From positions 3,981,501 to 4,045,500 of the forward strand of contig NZ_CP125380.1 in the NCBI RefSeq assembly GCF_034009455.1: a DNA stretch of 64,000 nt, read 5' to 3'. Position numbers and translations under genes: made by a program. Under the pieces are notes generated by a model, which saw only the letters and a list, made by a program, of their open reading frames with translations, ran no database searches and was not told the DNA's origin. Numbering within the stretch: the first letter of the stretch is position 1; the number at the start of each line of letters is the position of its first letter. Below are positions 27,549 to 34,425 of the stretch, piece after piece. This DNA is from Pseudomonas sp. P5_109 (lineage in GTDB: Bacteria; Pseudomonadota; Gammaproteobacteria; Pseudomonadales; Pseudomonadaceae).

Positions 27549-28250
27549 ATGGAAAAAGTCATCTACCTGCTGTGGCGTGATACTCAAGTCAGTCCTGATA
27601 CCTTCGCCCATCGCCTGCGCAGTGAGGTCGCCGGGCAATTGCAGGCACTCGGTGCCCGTGCTGTGCAACTGAACCTGTCCGATGCCGATGTGCAGCCTGC
27701 AGCCGGCCTGCGCCAGGAAAACAATCGACCACTGCCCGATGGCAGCCTGTCGCTGTGGCTGGACAGCGCCAACGGGCCGGCTCGTCGCCCTTTCGACGAC
27801 GTGATCAATGCGGCAACGGCGCGCATGGCCGCCTACCTGGTCTGCGAGTCGGTCGCTATCGCCAATACTCGCTTCCGCGCAACGCCCGGTGAACGTACCC
27901 ACGGGTTCGCCCAACTGGCCCTGCTGACCCGCCCTCCACGCCTGACTCCCGAGGCCTGGCTGGACATCTGGCGCAACCATCACACGGCGGTGGCCGTGGA
28001 CACGCAAGATAACTTCCAATACGTGCAAAACCTGGTGGTGCTGGCTTTGACGCACGGCGCTCCACGGATCGATGCCATCGTCGAAGAATGTTTTCCGCCG
28101 GCGGCCATGACCGATCCCATGGCCTTTTTCGATGCGGTGGGCGACGAAGCGAAATTCCAGCACAACCTGGCCGTGATGATGGACAGCTGCAGCCGCTTCC
28201 TCGATTTCGACAAAATCGATGTGCTGCCCACCAGCCAGTACTGCCTGTAG
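27549..28250 (+). CDS. EthD-domain-containing protein
   Basis: A 233-residue protein. The C-terminal half has an EthD-like stretch ('LLTRPPRLTPEAWLDIWRNHH', 'VQNLVV'), and the N-terminal half starts with a related 'VIYLLWRDTQVSPDTFAHRL', suggesting two ferredoxin-like repeats. EthD proteins are dimeric alpha-beta barrel proteins linked to degradation pathways, with no fixed reaction. GAGGAGC precedes the ATG. It is divergent from the HD-GYP gene and is followed by a repeat-rich kilobase. Confidence 0.75.
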   Translation: MEKVIYLLWRDTQVSPDTFAHRLRSEVAGQLQALGARAVQLNLSDADVQPAAGLRQENNRPLPDGSLSLWLDSANGPARRPFDDVINAATARMAAYLVCESVAIANTRFRATPGERTHGFAQLALLTRPPRLTPEAWLDIWRNHHTAVAVDTQDNFQYVQNLVVLALTHGAPRIDAIVEECFPPAAMTDPMAFFDAVGDEAKFQHNLAVMMDSCSRFLDFDKIDVLPTSQYCL

Positions 28251-28360
28251 GGCCGGGAATCGTCATGCGTGAAGCCGGATAATCGAGATCTGGACCTTGA
28301 TTATGTCCAGAATGTCCGGCTGGCACCGAAATGTTGTTCACTTAAGACGTGGTGGGGCGG

Positions 28361-28497
28361 TGTGCATATCCGTTTCTGCGGTAACGGCCGCTTAGGGTTC
28401 CGCTCTTACAGCGGGTCACTTTGGAAAAAAAGCCCCAAAGTAACCAAAGGGCTCTTGCCCCTTTCGTTCGGTGCCTCGCCCAGGCTCGGCCTCTCGA
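28361..28497 (+). repeat. Long interspersed repeat, copy 1
   Basis: About 137 bases that align, with roughly three quarters of positions matching by eye, to the reverse complement of 28967-29100. Shared parts include 'GCATATCCGTT-CTGCGGT', 'GCCCCAAA-GT/GG-AACCAAA' and 'CTCGCC-AGGCTCGGC'. The class is common in Pseudomonas intergenic DNA. Confidence 0.8.
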
Positions 28498-28576
28498 GGG
28501 GGCAAGAAGATCAAAAGCCAAAGCCAAACCGAGGCGGCCTACCGGCCGGCCTGATCGCTAGGCTGTACACACCTCC

Positions 28577-28670
28577 CTGTAGGAGCTGGCTTGCCGGCGA
28601 TGACGTCATCCCAGCCAACACTGCTGCACCTGACACACCGCCATCGCCGGCAAGCCGGCTCCTACAGGGA
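28577..28670. repeat. REPIN (two inverted REPs)
   Basis: TGTAGGAGCTGGCTTGCCGGC and its inverted partner GCCGGCAAGCCGGCTCCTACA flank a spacer unlike those of the other copies. A typical REP doublet. Confidence 0.9.
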
Positions 28671-28704
28671 TTGAGTACATCTGAAAGAAATTGGTCGGCC
28701 GACA

Positions 28705-28738
28705 GGCCGCCTTCGCGAGCAAGCCCGCTCCCACAGAA
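28705..28738. repeat. Single REP core
   Basis: Contains GCGAGCAAGCCCGCTCCCAC, the second REP subfamily found throughout the window. Confidence 0.85.
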
Positions 28739-28855
28739 GAGCAAAGGCAAATCGACGTACACCCACGCCCCTCACCACTCATCAGGCCGAGCGTTAGCTC
28801 GCCTGCAGCTCTTGATCTTGACTCACCCGCCCCCTCGGGAGGCTGAGGGGAGGTG

Positions 28856-28953
28856 TTCATCCGGGGATTGGCGCGCAGCGCCGTTCGACGCAGTCGAACT
28901 CATCGCATGTAGGTGCCAGCGAAGCCAACCGGAGGGCGATGCCCCCGGATGAA
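28856..28953. repeat. 11-bp inverted repeat around 76 bases
   Basis: TTCATCCGGGG at 28856-28866 and CCCCGGATGAA at 28943-28953 are perfect inverse copies; the enclosed DNA has no gene. It abuts the second long repeat and is probably part of the same mosaic element. Confidence 0.6.
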
Positions 28954-28966
28954 TGCCGGAGCGAAG

Positions 28967-29100
28967 GAACGCCGAGCCTAGGCGAGGGGCCGGACGCCAG
29001 GGGCGAGACCTTTTGGTTCCTTTTGGGGCGTTTGCCAAAAGGGACTCGCCGTAAGGGCGAAACCATAAGCCGCCATCACCGCAGCAACGGATATGTACAC
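28967..29100 (-). repeat. Long interspersed repeat, copy 2 (inverted)
   Basis: Inverse copy of the element at 28361-28497, so the pair forms an inverted duplication around 470 bases. Sequence divergence shows the copies are old or inserted independently. Confidence 0.8.
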
Positions 29101-29129
29101 AATCAAAACAAAAGACAGGCCGGCTGTCA

Positions 29130-29163
29130 GGCCGCCTTCGCAAGCAGGCTCGCCCCCACAAAG
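29130..29163. repeat. Degenerate REP
   Basis: GCAAGCAGGCTCGCCCCCAC resembles the REP core at 28705 with several changes. Confidence 0.65.
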
Positions 29164-29261
29164 GAGCACCAGGGTTACTTTCGATTGATCCGGCATTGCG
29201 AAATGCTTGCCTGACGCAACAAAACTCAAGCGAACAACATTACGGCTGGTACCAAACGCTT

Positions 29262-30218
29262 TCATACCGATTGCCTGCGCCAAGTGCCGGGGGATGTACC
29301 GAACTGGCGCTTGAAGGCGCGGCTGAACGCGGCTTCGGACTCATAGCCCACTGCAAAGCCGATTTGCGCCACATTGCCACGACCTTCACGCAGCTGTTGA
29401 GCCGCCACATGCATACGCCAGAGCGTCAGGTATTGCATCGGTGGCTGGTCGACCAACGCCGTGAAGCGCTCCGCGAACACCGAGCGCGACATGCCCACCT
29501 CCAGCGCCAGGGCTTCAGCCGTCCAGCCCTCGGTCGGACGGGCATGGAGCAGCGCCAGTGCACGCCCGATATGCGGATTGCGCAACCCCGCCAGCCACCC
29601 GCGCCGCTCGGCGGGGAGGCTGGCGACATACTGGCCGACAGCTTCGACGAAGAGCAATTCCGACAGCTTGGCGATGACTGTTGTCGAGCCGACGCGCCCG
29701 GCCGCGATTTCACTGACGGCAAAACGGAATGAGCTTTCGATCCAGACGCCGGAAGCCGTCGCACGCAAGTCCAGCTTCAATAAGGAAGGCAGCGACGACA
29801 GCAACGGACTGAAGGGTGTTTCAGAGCCGAGGAATCCACACAATAGCTGCGTGGCCACGCCGCCCCCGCCGTACTTGATCCGTGATATGCCGCCAACTTC
29901 CGGCGGCTGGATCACTTCGCGCGCCGGCATGGGCGCAATGCTCAGATCGCTGCCAAACGAATGGGCGTCGTTGCGAGGCAGCAGGATAAGTTCGCCTGCC
30001 CCCACGTCCATGACGGCACCACCGTCGATTTGTATTTGCATGCTTCCGGCGGCGACAAAATGCGAGGCAATGATATGTCGGGGTGTCGCCAGGAACGGTT
30101 TGCAATCATCCGCCGAGAGTCTTCCGTTGATGCACCAGGGCGCAGTGAGTTCCGCCTCGAGGAAGACCCCTCCAGACAGCCGAATCACACGCAATACATC
30201 AGAAAGCGCATCCAGCAA
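29262..30218 (-). CDS. AraC-family regulator with cupin-type N-terminal domain
   Basis: A 318-residue regulator. The N-terminal part has the cupin_6 profile ('VLRVIRLSGGVFLEAELTAPWC', 'DVGAGELILLPRNDAHSFG'); the C-terminal 100 residues carry two helix-turn-helix motifs ('LALEVGMSRSVFAERFTAL', 'VAQIGFAVGYESEAAFSRAFKR'). I place the start at a TTG (30218) because AGGAGGG lies seven bases upstream and family members begin at this 'LDALSDVLR' point; a GTG at 30263 would add 15 unlikely residues. It is divergent from the ferritin-like/flavoprotein/hydrolase genes and is their probable regulator. Confidence 0.88.
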   Translation of the reverse strand: MLDALSDVLRVIRLSGGVFLEAELTAPWCINGRLSADDCKPFLATPRHIIASHFVAAGSMQIQIDGGAVMDVGAGELILLPRNDAHSFGSDLSIAPMPAREVIQPPEVGGISRIKYGGGGVATQLLCGFLGSETPFSPLLSSLPSLLKLDLRATASGVWIESSFRFAVSEIAAGRVGSTTVIAKLSELLFVEAVGQYVASLPAERRGWLAGLRNPHIGRALALLHARPTEGWTAEALALEVGMSRSVFAERFTALVDQPPMQYLTLWRMHVAAQQLREGRGNVAQIGFAVGYESEAAFSRAFKRQFGTSPGTWRRQSV

Positions 30219-30390
30219 TTGCCAGCCCTCCTTCCGGACGCCTGAGCAGGTTTTCAGGCGCACTGGTCATTCACCGCCTGAACTGCGACGCCTAGATTAG
30301 CACCAACGCGGACTCAGCGATCGGGACTGTCCCCAGCGGTTTCCATGGTCAGAGGCTCCGACGTCAACCCCAGTGCAACAGGAGATCCAA

Positions 30391-30888
30391 ATGAACAGCG
30401 TCGTCACCCTACCCGACTCTGAGTCAGGCAACACCGCCCGCTATGCGCAGATGGTCAGGTCATCGAAAAAAACCGAATGGCAGATCGACCGTGATTTGCT
30501 ACAGGACCGCCGTTTCGACTTCTCGCGCAAGTTCCTGCCCGACGGACTCTCGCTGGTCGACCGCCTGGGCTTTCTCGCCACGGCCGAGGCACGCCTGCTC
30601 AGCCAGATCCAGGGCCGAACCTATGCGTACATCTTTGGCCTGGTCGAGCGATTTATCAGTGCGAAAATGCTCGATCAAGGTCGGGCCCATGTATTCGACA
30701 ATCAACTCGCACTCGAAGCGCTGGTGCGTTTTTCCAACGACGAGATCAAGCACCAGGAACTGTTCCGGCGCATGGAAACGATGATGGGGTCGCAATTACC
30801 GGCGGGGTATCGTCAGGCGGCCGATCCCAATGAAGTGGCACGCGCGGTACTGGCGGCCAGTGCCGCAGAAACGGCTGGTGAGGCGTAA
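30391..30888 (+). CDS. Short ferritin-like diiron-type protein, apparently C-terminally truncated
   Basis: A 165-residue protein. Residues about 60-130 look like the first two helices of a ferritin-like bundle: a Glu-bearing helix ('AEARLLSQIQGRTYAYIFGLVE') and an E-x-x-H helix ('ALVRFSNDEIKHQELFRRME'). The expected second pair of metal-binding helices is missing: the frame ends soon after 'PNEVARAVLAAS' with a stop. Related proteins I recall are near 300 residues, so this is likely a shortened gene; no missing half is visible in the 108 bases that follow. GGAG precedes the ATG at 30391. Confidence 0.65.
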   Translation: MNSVVTLPDSESGNTARYAQMVRSSKKTEWQIDRDLLQDRRFDFSRKFLPDGLSLVDRLGFLATAEARLLSQIQGRTYAYIFGLVERFISAKMLDQGRAHVFDNQLALEALVRFSNDEIKHQELFRRMETMMGSQLPAGYRQAADPNEVARAVLAASAAETAGEA

Positions 30889-30996
30889 TTCAGTTCCATC
30901 AGTTATGCGTGTGAGGAGTATTCGTTCTATACGGCCAGGTATTGCTAGCTAATCTACTGAGGTCAAAAGGAGCAACCTTCAGAAAGGCGACAGCAT

Positions 30997-32409
30997 ATGG
31001 AAGCAAACCTGATCGAAACCGACTATCTGATCATCGGTGCTGGCGCGATGGCCATGGCTTTCGTCGATACACTGCTCAAGGAAACGAATGCACAGATCGT
31101 GATGGTGGATCGACACGACCGACCAGGCGGGCACTGGAATGATGCCTACCCTTTTGTCCGATTACACCAGCCCTCGGCCTTCTATGGCGTCAACTCACGG
31201 GAACTGGGCAGTGGAACCAAAGACCATGCCCGACTGAACGAGGGCTTGTATGAGCTAGCCTCCGGCGCCGAAGTGGTCAGCTACTACGACCAGGTGATGA
31301 ATCAGCAGTTTCTGTCGTCAGGTCGGGTCCGTTACTTCCCCATGTGCAACTACACCGGCGACGGCATTGACGAGCACCGCTTTACCTCGCTGGTCAGCGG
31401 CGCAAACCATCAGGTCCAGGTCGACAAAAAGGTGGTAGACGCCACCCATGCCCAGACGGCAGTGCCCTCGACCCATCCGCCCAGGTACAAGGTGGAGCCC
31501 GGCGTGCAATGCGTGCCACTGAACAACCTGCCGAAGATCCAGCAGCCACACGCAAGCTACGTAGTGGTGGGATCGGGCAAGACCGGGATCGACGCTTGCC
31601 TGTGGTGTCTGCAAAACGGTATTGCGCCCGAAAAAATCTGCTGGATCATGCCGAGCGATCCCTGGTTGATCGACCGCGCCAACCTGCAACCTGGCCTCGA
31701 TAACTTCGAACGAACCATCGGCGGCCTCACGGCACAACTCAAGGCCATCGCCGCCGCAGATTCGATCCCTGACCTGTTCGCAAGGCTTGAGGCATCCGGT
31801 CAGCTGCTGCGCATGGATAAGTCCGTCGAACCCACGGCTTACCGCTGCGCCACTGTCACCCAGGCAGAATTAAGTGAGCTTCGACGCATCGACAACATTG
31901 TGCGCCTGGGCAAGGTACAGGTGATCGAGCCAACTCGCATCGTGCTCGAGCAAGGCAGCATCGCCACAAGTCCAAATGCCCTGCACATTGACTGCAGTGC
32001 CAGTGGCATCCCGACAATGCCGGATATGAAGGTGTTCGATGGGAGCAAGATCAACCTGTGGATGTTAAGCAGTTGCCAACCGTTGTTCAGCGCGGCCTTG
32101 ATCGCCTATGTCGAAAGCCATCTGGACGATCAAGCGCAAATGAACGCGCTTTGCACAATGGTCCCCACCCCCCACGTCCCCACGGACTGGATCAGAATGT
32201 GGGCGGTCTACCTGGGTAACCAACTACGCTGGGGAGAGCATGAAGGCCTGACCCACTGGATCAGGCAGTCGCGCTTGTACTTTCTGACCGCGGTGGTCAG
32301 GGGCTTGCAAGTAACCGACACCGAGAAACTGGCACAGCTGCACCGGCTCTCTGTCAGCAAACAACAGGCCCTGACGAATCTGCCGCGGTTGCTGGAGTCC
32401 ATCGCTTGA
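30997..32409 (+). CDS. FAD/NAD(P)-binding flavoprotein (monooxygenase-like)
   Basis: A 470-residue cytoplasmic flavoprotein. The N-terminal dinucleotide site is 'DYLIIGAGAMAMAFVD' with the following acidic 'VMVDRHDRPGGHWND', as in flavin monooxygenases; a second nucleotide site is 'YVVVGSGKTGIDACLW' near residue 190. The first site has Ala where the third Gly of GxGxxG usually stands. It lies between the ferritin-like gene and the epoxide-hydrolase-like gene on the same strand, so an oxidation followed by hydrolysis is plausible. Reaction unknown. Confidence 0.8.
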   Translation: MEANLIETDYLIIGAGAMAMAFVDTLLKETNAQIVMVDRHDRPGGHWNDAYPFVRLHQPSAFYGVNSRELGSGTKDHARLNEGLYELASGAEVVSYYDQVMNQQFLSSGRVRYFPMCNYTGDGIDEHRFTSLVSGANHQVQVDKKVVDATHAQTAVPSTHPPRYKVEPGVQCVPLNNLPKIQQPHASYVVVGSGKTGIDACLWCLQNGIAPEKICWIMPSDPWLIDRANLQPGLDNFERTIGGLTAQLKAIAAADSIPDLFARLEASGQLLRMDKSVEPTAYRCATVTQAELSELRRIDNIVRLGKVQVIEPTRIVLEQGSIATSPNALHIDCSASGIPTMPDMKVFDGSKINLWMLSSCQPLFSAALIAYVESHLDDQAQMNALCTMVPTPHVPTDWIRMWAVYLGNQLRWGEHEGLTHWIRQSRLYFLTAVVRGLQVTDTEKLAQLHRLSVSKQQALTNLPRLLESIA

Positions 32410-32425
32410 ATTGCAGGAAGCACAC

Positions 32426-33385
32426 ATGAATCAGCCACACCTCGAAATACTCGACATCAATGGCATCCGCATGCAGGTCGCAATCCAGGGCTCAGGCCCG
32501 TTGGTCCTGCTATGCCACGGTTTCCCGGAGCTAGGGTACTCATGGCGCAATCAGCTTGCTGCGCTGGCGGCGGCCGGCTATAGAGCGGTCGCGCCCGACA
32601 TGCGTGGCTATGGCGGCACGGATGCGCCGGCCGAACCCGACGCCTACACCACACTCCACCTGGTAGGCGACATGGTCGAGTTGGTCAACGCACTCGGCGA
32701 ACAGCAAGCCGTGATCGTCGGTCATGATTGGGGCGCGCTGGTGGCCTGGAGCGCCGCATTGATGCGACCCGATATGTTCCGCGCAGTGGTCGGCATGAGC
32801 GTCCCCTTCTCGCCCCCCGGGCGCGTGGAACTCCTGGGCGCGCTTGCCGCGCGGGGTATCAGCGACTTCTACATCCAGTATTTCCAGACGCCGGGTGTGG
32901 CCGAGGCCGAGCTGGAAAGGGATGTCGAATCGTCGATCCGGCGCATCTACTTCAGTGGCTCGGGTGACGGCCCCGATGCGCTTGTGTTCGGTCAACTGCA
33001 GCCGGGCAAAGGCTTCCTGGTGGGGACGATCGAGCCCGAAACCCTGCCCGCCTGGCTGACCCTTGAGGACATCGCCTACTACACCCGCGAATTCACCCGC
33101 AGCGGATTTCGCGGCGGCTTGAACTGGTACCGCAACATGACACGCTCATGGGCACTGCTGGCGCCCTGGCGCGATTGCATTATCCGGCAGCCGTCGATGT
33201 TCATTGCCGGAAGCCGCGACGCGGTGCTGAAGTTCCCGGGCTCCGCGCGGCAGATCGAAGCCTTCGCGCAGACACTGCCAGGACTGCGCGGGTGCCATAT
33301 CCTTGAAGGCGCCGGCCACTGGATACAGCGAGAACGCGCGACCAAGGTCAATGAGCTGTTACTGGGTTTCCTGAAAAAACTCTGA
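32426..33385 (+). CDS. Alpha/beta hydrolase, epoxide-hydrolase-like
   Basis: A 319-residue enzyme with the epoxide hydrolase layout: oxyanion motif 'HGFPELGYSWRNQ', nucleophile elbow 'VGHDWGALVAWS' (Asp nucleophile, as in epoxide hydrolases and dehalogenases), later acidic residue in 'AGSRDAVLKFPG' and His in 'EGAGHWIQRE'. GGAAG upstream sets the ATG at 32426, 16 bases after the flavoprotein stop, so the two are probably cotranscribed and may act in sequence on one substrate. Confidence 0.87.
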   Translation: MNQPHLEILDINGIRMQVAIQGSGPLVLLCHGFPELGYSWRNQLAALAAAGYRAVAPDMRGYGGTDAPAEPDAYTTLHLVGDMVELVNALGEQQAVIVGHDWGALVAWSAALMRPDMFRAVVGMSVPFSPPGRVELLGALAARGISDFYIQYFQTPGVAEAELERDVESSIRRIYFSGSGDGPDALVFGQLQPGKGFLVGTIEPETLPAWLTLEDIAYYTREFTRSGFRGGLNWYRNMTRSWALLAPWRDCIIRQPSMFIAGSRDAVLKFPGSARQIEAFAQTLPGLRGCHILEGAGHWIQRERATKVNELLLGFLKKL

Positions 33386-33424
33386 CCACGCGTTCAATGT
33401 TTAACCCATGGCGGGAGGACCGAT

Positions 33425-34063
33425 ATGGCACCCCTGAGAACCAAGCCCGCCAAAGGACTGGACCTGACGGCAGAACTTGTCGCTCGCGTTGAGTGTTTTG
33501 AGCCCGATCCCGGTCCCGAACCGGGCACGGCCGAACACACCAAGGCAGAGTTTGATGCGATGGTGGAGGCACTGTTGTACGAATACAAACCACAAGAGCT
33601 TTGGATCTTTGCCTATGGCTCGCTTATCTGGAATCCGGAGTTCGATTTTCTGGAGAGCCGTAGCGCCACCGCCTTCGGCTGGCATCGATCGTTCTGCCTC
33701 AAACTGACTCGCTGGCGCGGCACACGCGAACTGCCAGCGCTGATGTTGGCCCTCGACCGGGGCGGAAGCTGCAACGGCTTGGCGTACCGGCTTCCAGCGC
33801 AAGACCATTTCAAGCAATTGGGGCAGTTGATGGTCCGGGAAATAGACGCAAACGCCTCGCCAGTTCCGCCAACAGGTCTGAAGGAGAGAGGTTGGAAAAA
33901 CGCACCTTGCCCTCTAGCGCCTCAGGCACCTGCGAGTCGGCCAACTGTTGAGACAAAGCCATCCAGACTGGTGGCGATGAAAACATGTGCAGTGGTCATC
34001 GGAGTCTCCTTATTTAAACGACGCATGGCTGACCGCAATGAGGACAGCGAAACGACTATATAG
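33425..34063 (+). pseudogene. chaC-type gamma-glutamylcyclotransferase, 3' half lost
   Basis: The first 145 or so residues match ChaC proteins: 'LWIFAYGSLIWNPEFDF', 'FGWHRSFCLKLTRWRGT' and 'GLAYRLPA', ending in 'LMVREIDAN', where Glu is the catalytic residue. After about 33855 the frame leaves the family and reads antisense through a different gene's remains until a stop at 34063, so the C-terminal third is absent. GGAGG upstream of the ATG is intact. The protein, if made, would be a hybrid and probably inactive in glutathione degradation. Confidence 0.8.
33858..33999 (-). pseudogene. Remnant of a DHFR-like (RibD C-domain) reductase with internal deletion
   Basis: On the minus strand AAGGAG precedes an ATG at 33999 that opens 'MTTAHVFIATSLDGF', the start of the small dihydrofolate-reductase-like family. 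The frame then shifts directly into 'SQQLADSQVPEALEGKVRFS' and 'LSPSDLLAEL', which belong some 60-70 residues farther on in such proteins, and it ends at the chaC junction. So both an internal stretch and the C-terminal part are gone. The in-frame product stops after 25 codons at 33922. Confidence 0.75.
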
Positions 34064-34125
34064 ATAAATTTCTTGGCTGGTTTTCAAGGCTGCGGATAAC
34101 AAGCAGGAAGCGTTACAGACGCGAA

Positions 34126-34317
34126 TTGACTGTTCATGAAAGGTTGAATCACACCCTGCACGAGATCAGTCCGGAACTGGCCCGGCTGCGGGTGCCGCCA
34201 CGCATTGGCGCCCTTTATTCGCACTTCCTGCGCTGCGATGCCTGCCAACGGATTTACTGGGAAGGTTCGCACTGGCGCGGCATGTGCGCATTGCTGACAC
34301 CGCTGCTGAACCGCTAG
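34126..34317 (+). pseudogene. C-terminal fragment of a Mut7-C RNase-domain protein
   Basis: About 60 codons ending 'RVPPRIGALYSHFLRC' and 'CQRIYWEGSHWRGM', the zinc-finger-like tail typical of Mut7-C (PIN-like) proteins of roughly 250 residues. The N-terminal 'PIN' part and the first Cys pair are missing, and no start codon with a ribosome site exists. It is next to two other broken genes, so this is a deletion scar. Confidence 0.7.
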
Positions 34318-34425
34318 CCGCCAGCCCTAGGCGGACACAAAAAAACAAAATTGCCATGTGCTCCCTTCGTTCCTTCTTGCGTCGCACTGTTCATTGCCCG
34401 TTCCCGTACGTCTGGAGTTTTCCCC

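Larger units (their letters stand above)
28251..29261. other. Repeat-rich gene-free kilobase
   Basis: No supported gene. It contains, in order, a long imperfect element (28361-28497), a REPIN (28577-28670), single REP cores, an 11-bp inverted repeat, the inverted second copy of the long element (28967-29100), and another REP. Open frames across it run through repeats and are not credible. Confidence 0.85.

Noticed and set aside
28269..28952. 227-codon plus-strand frame
   Set aside because: Runs through REPs and the long interspersed repeat, so it is an artefact of GC-rich repeats.
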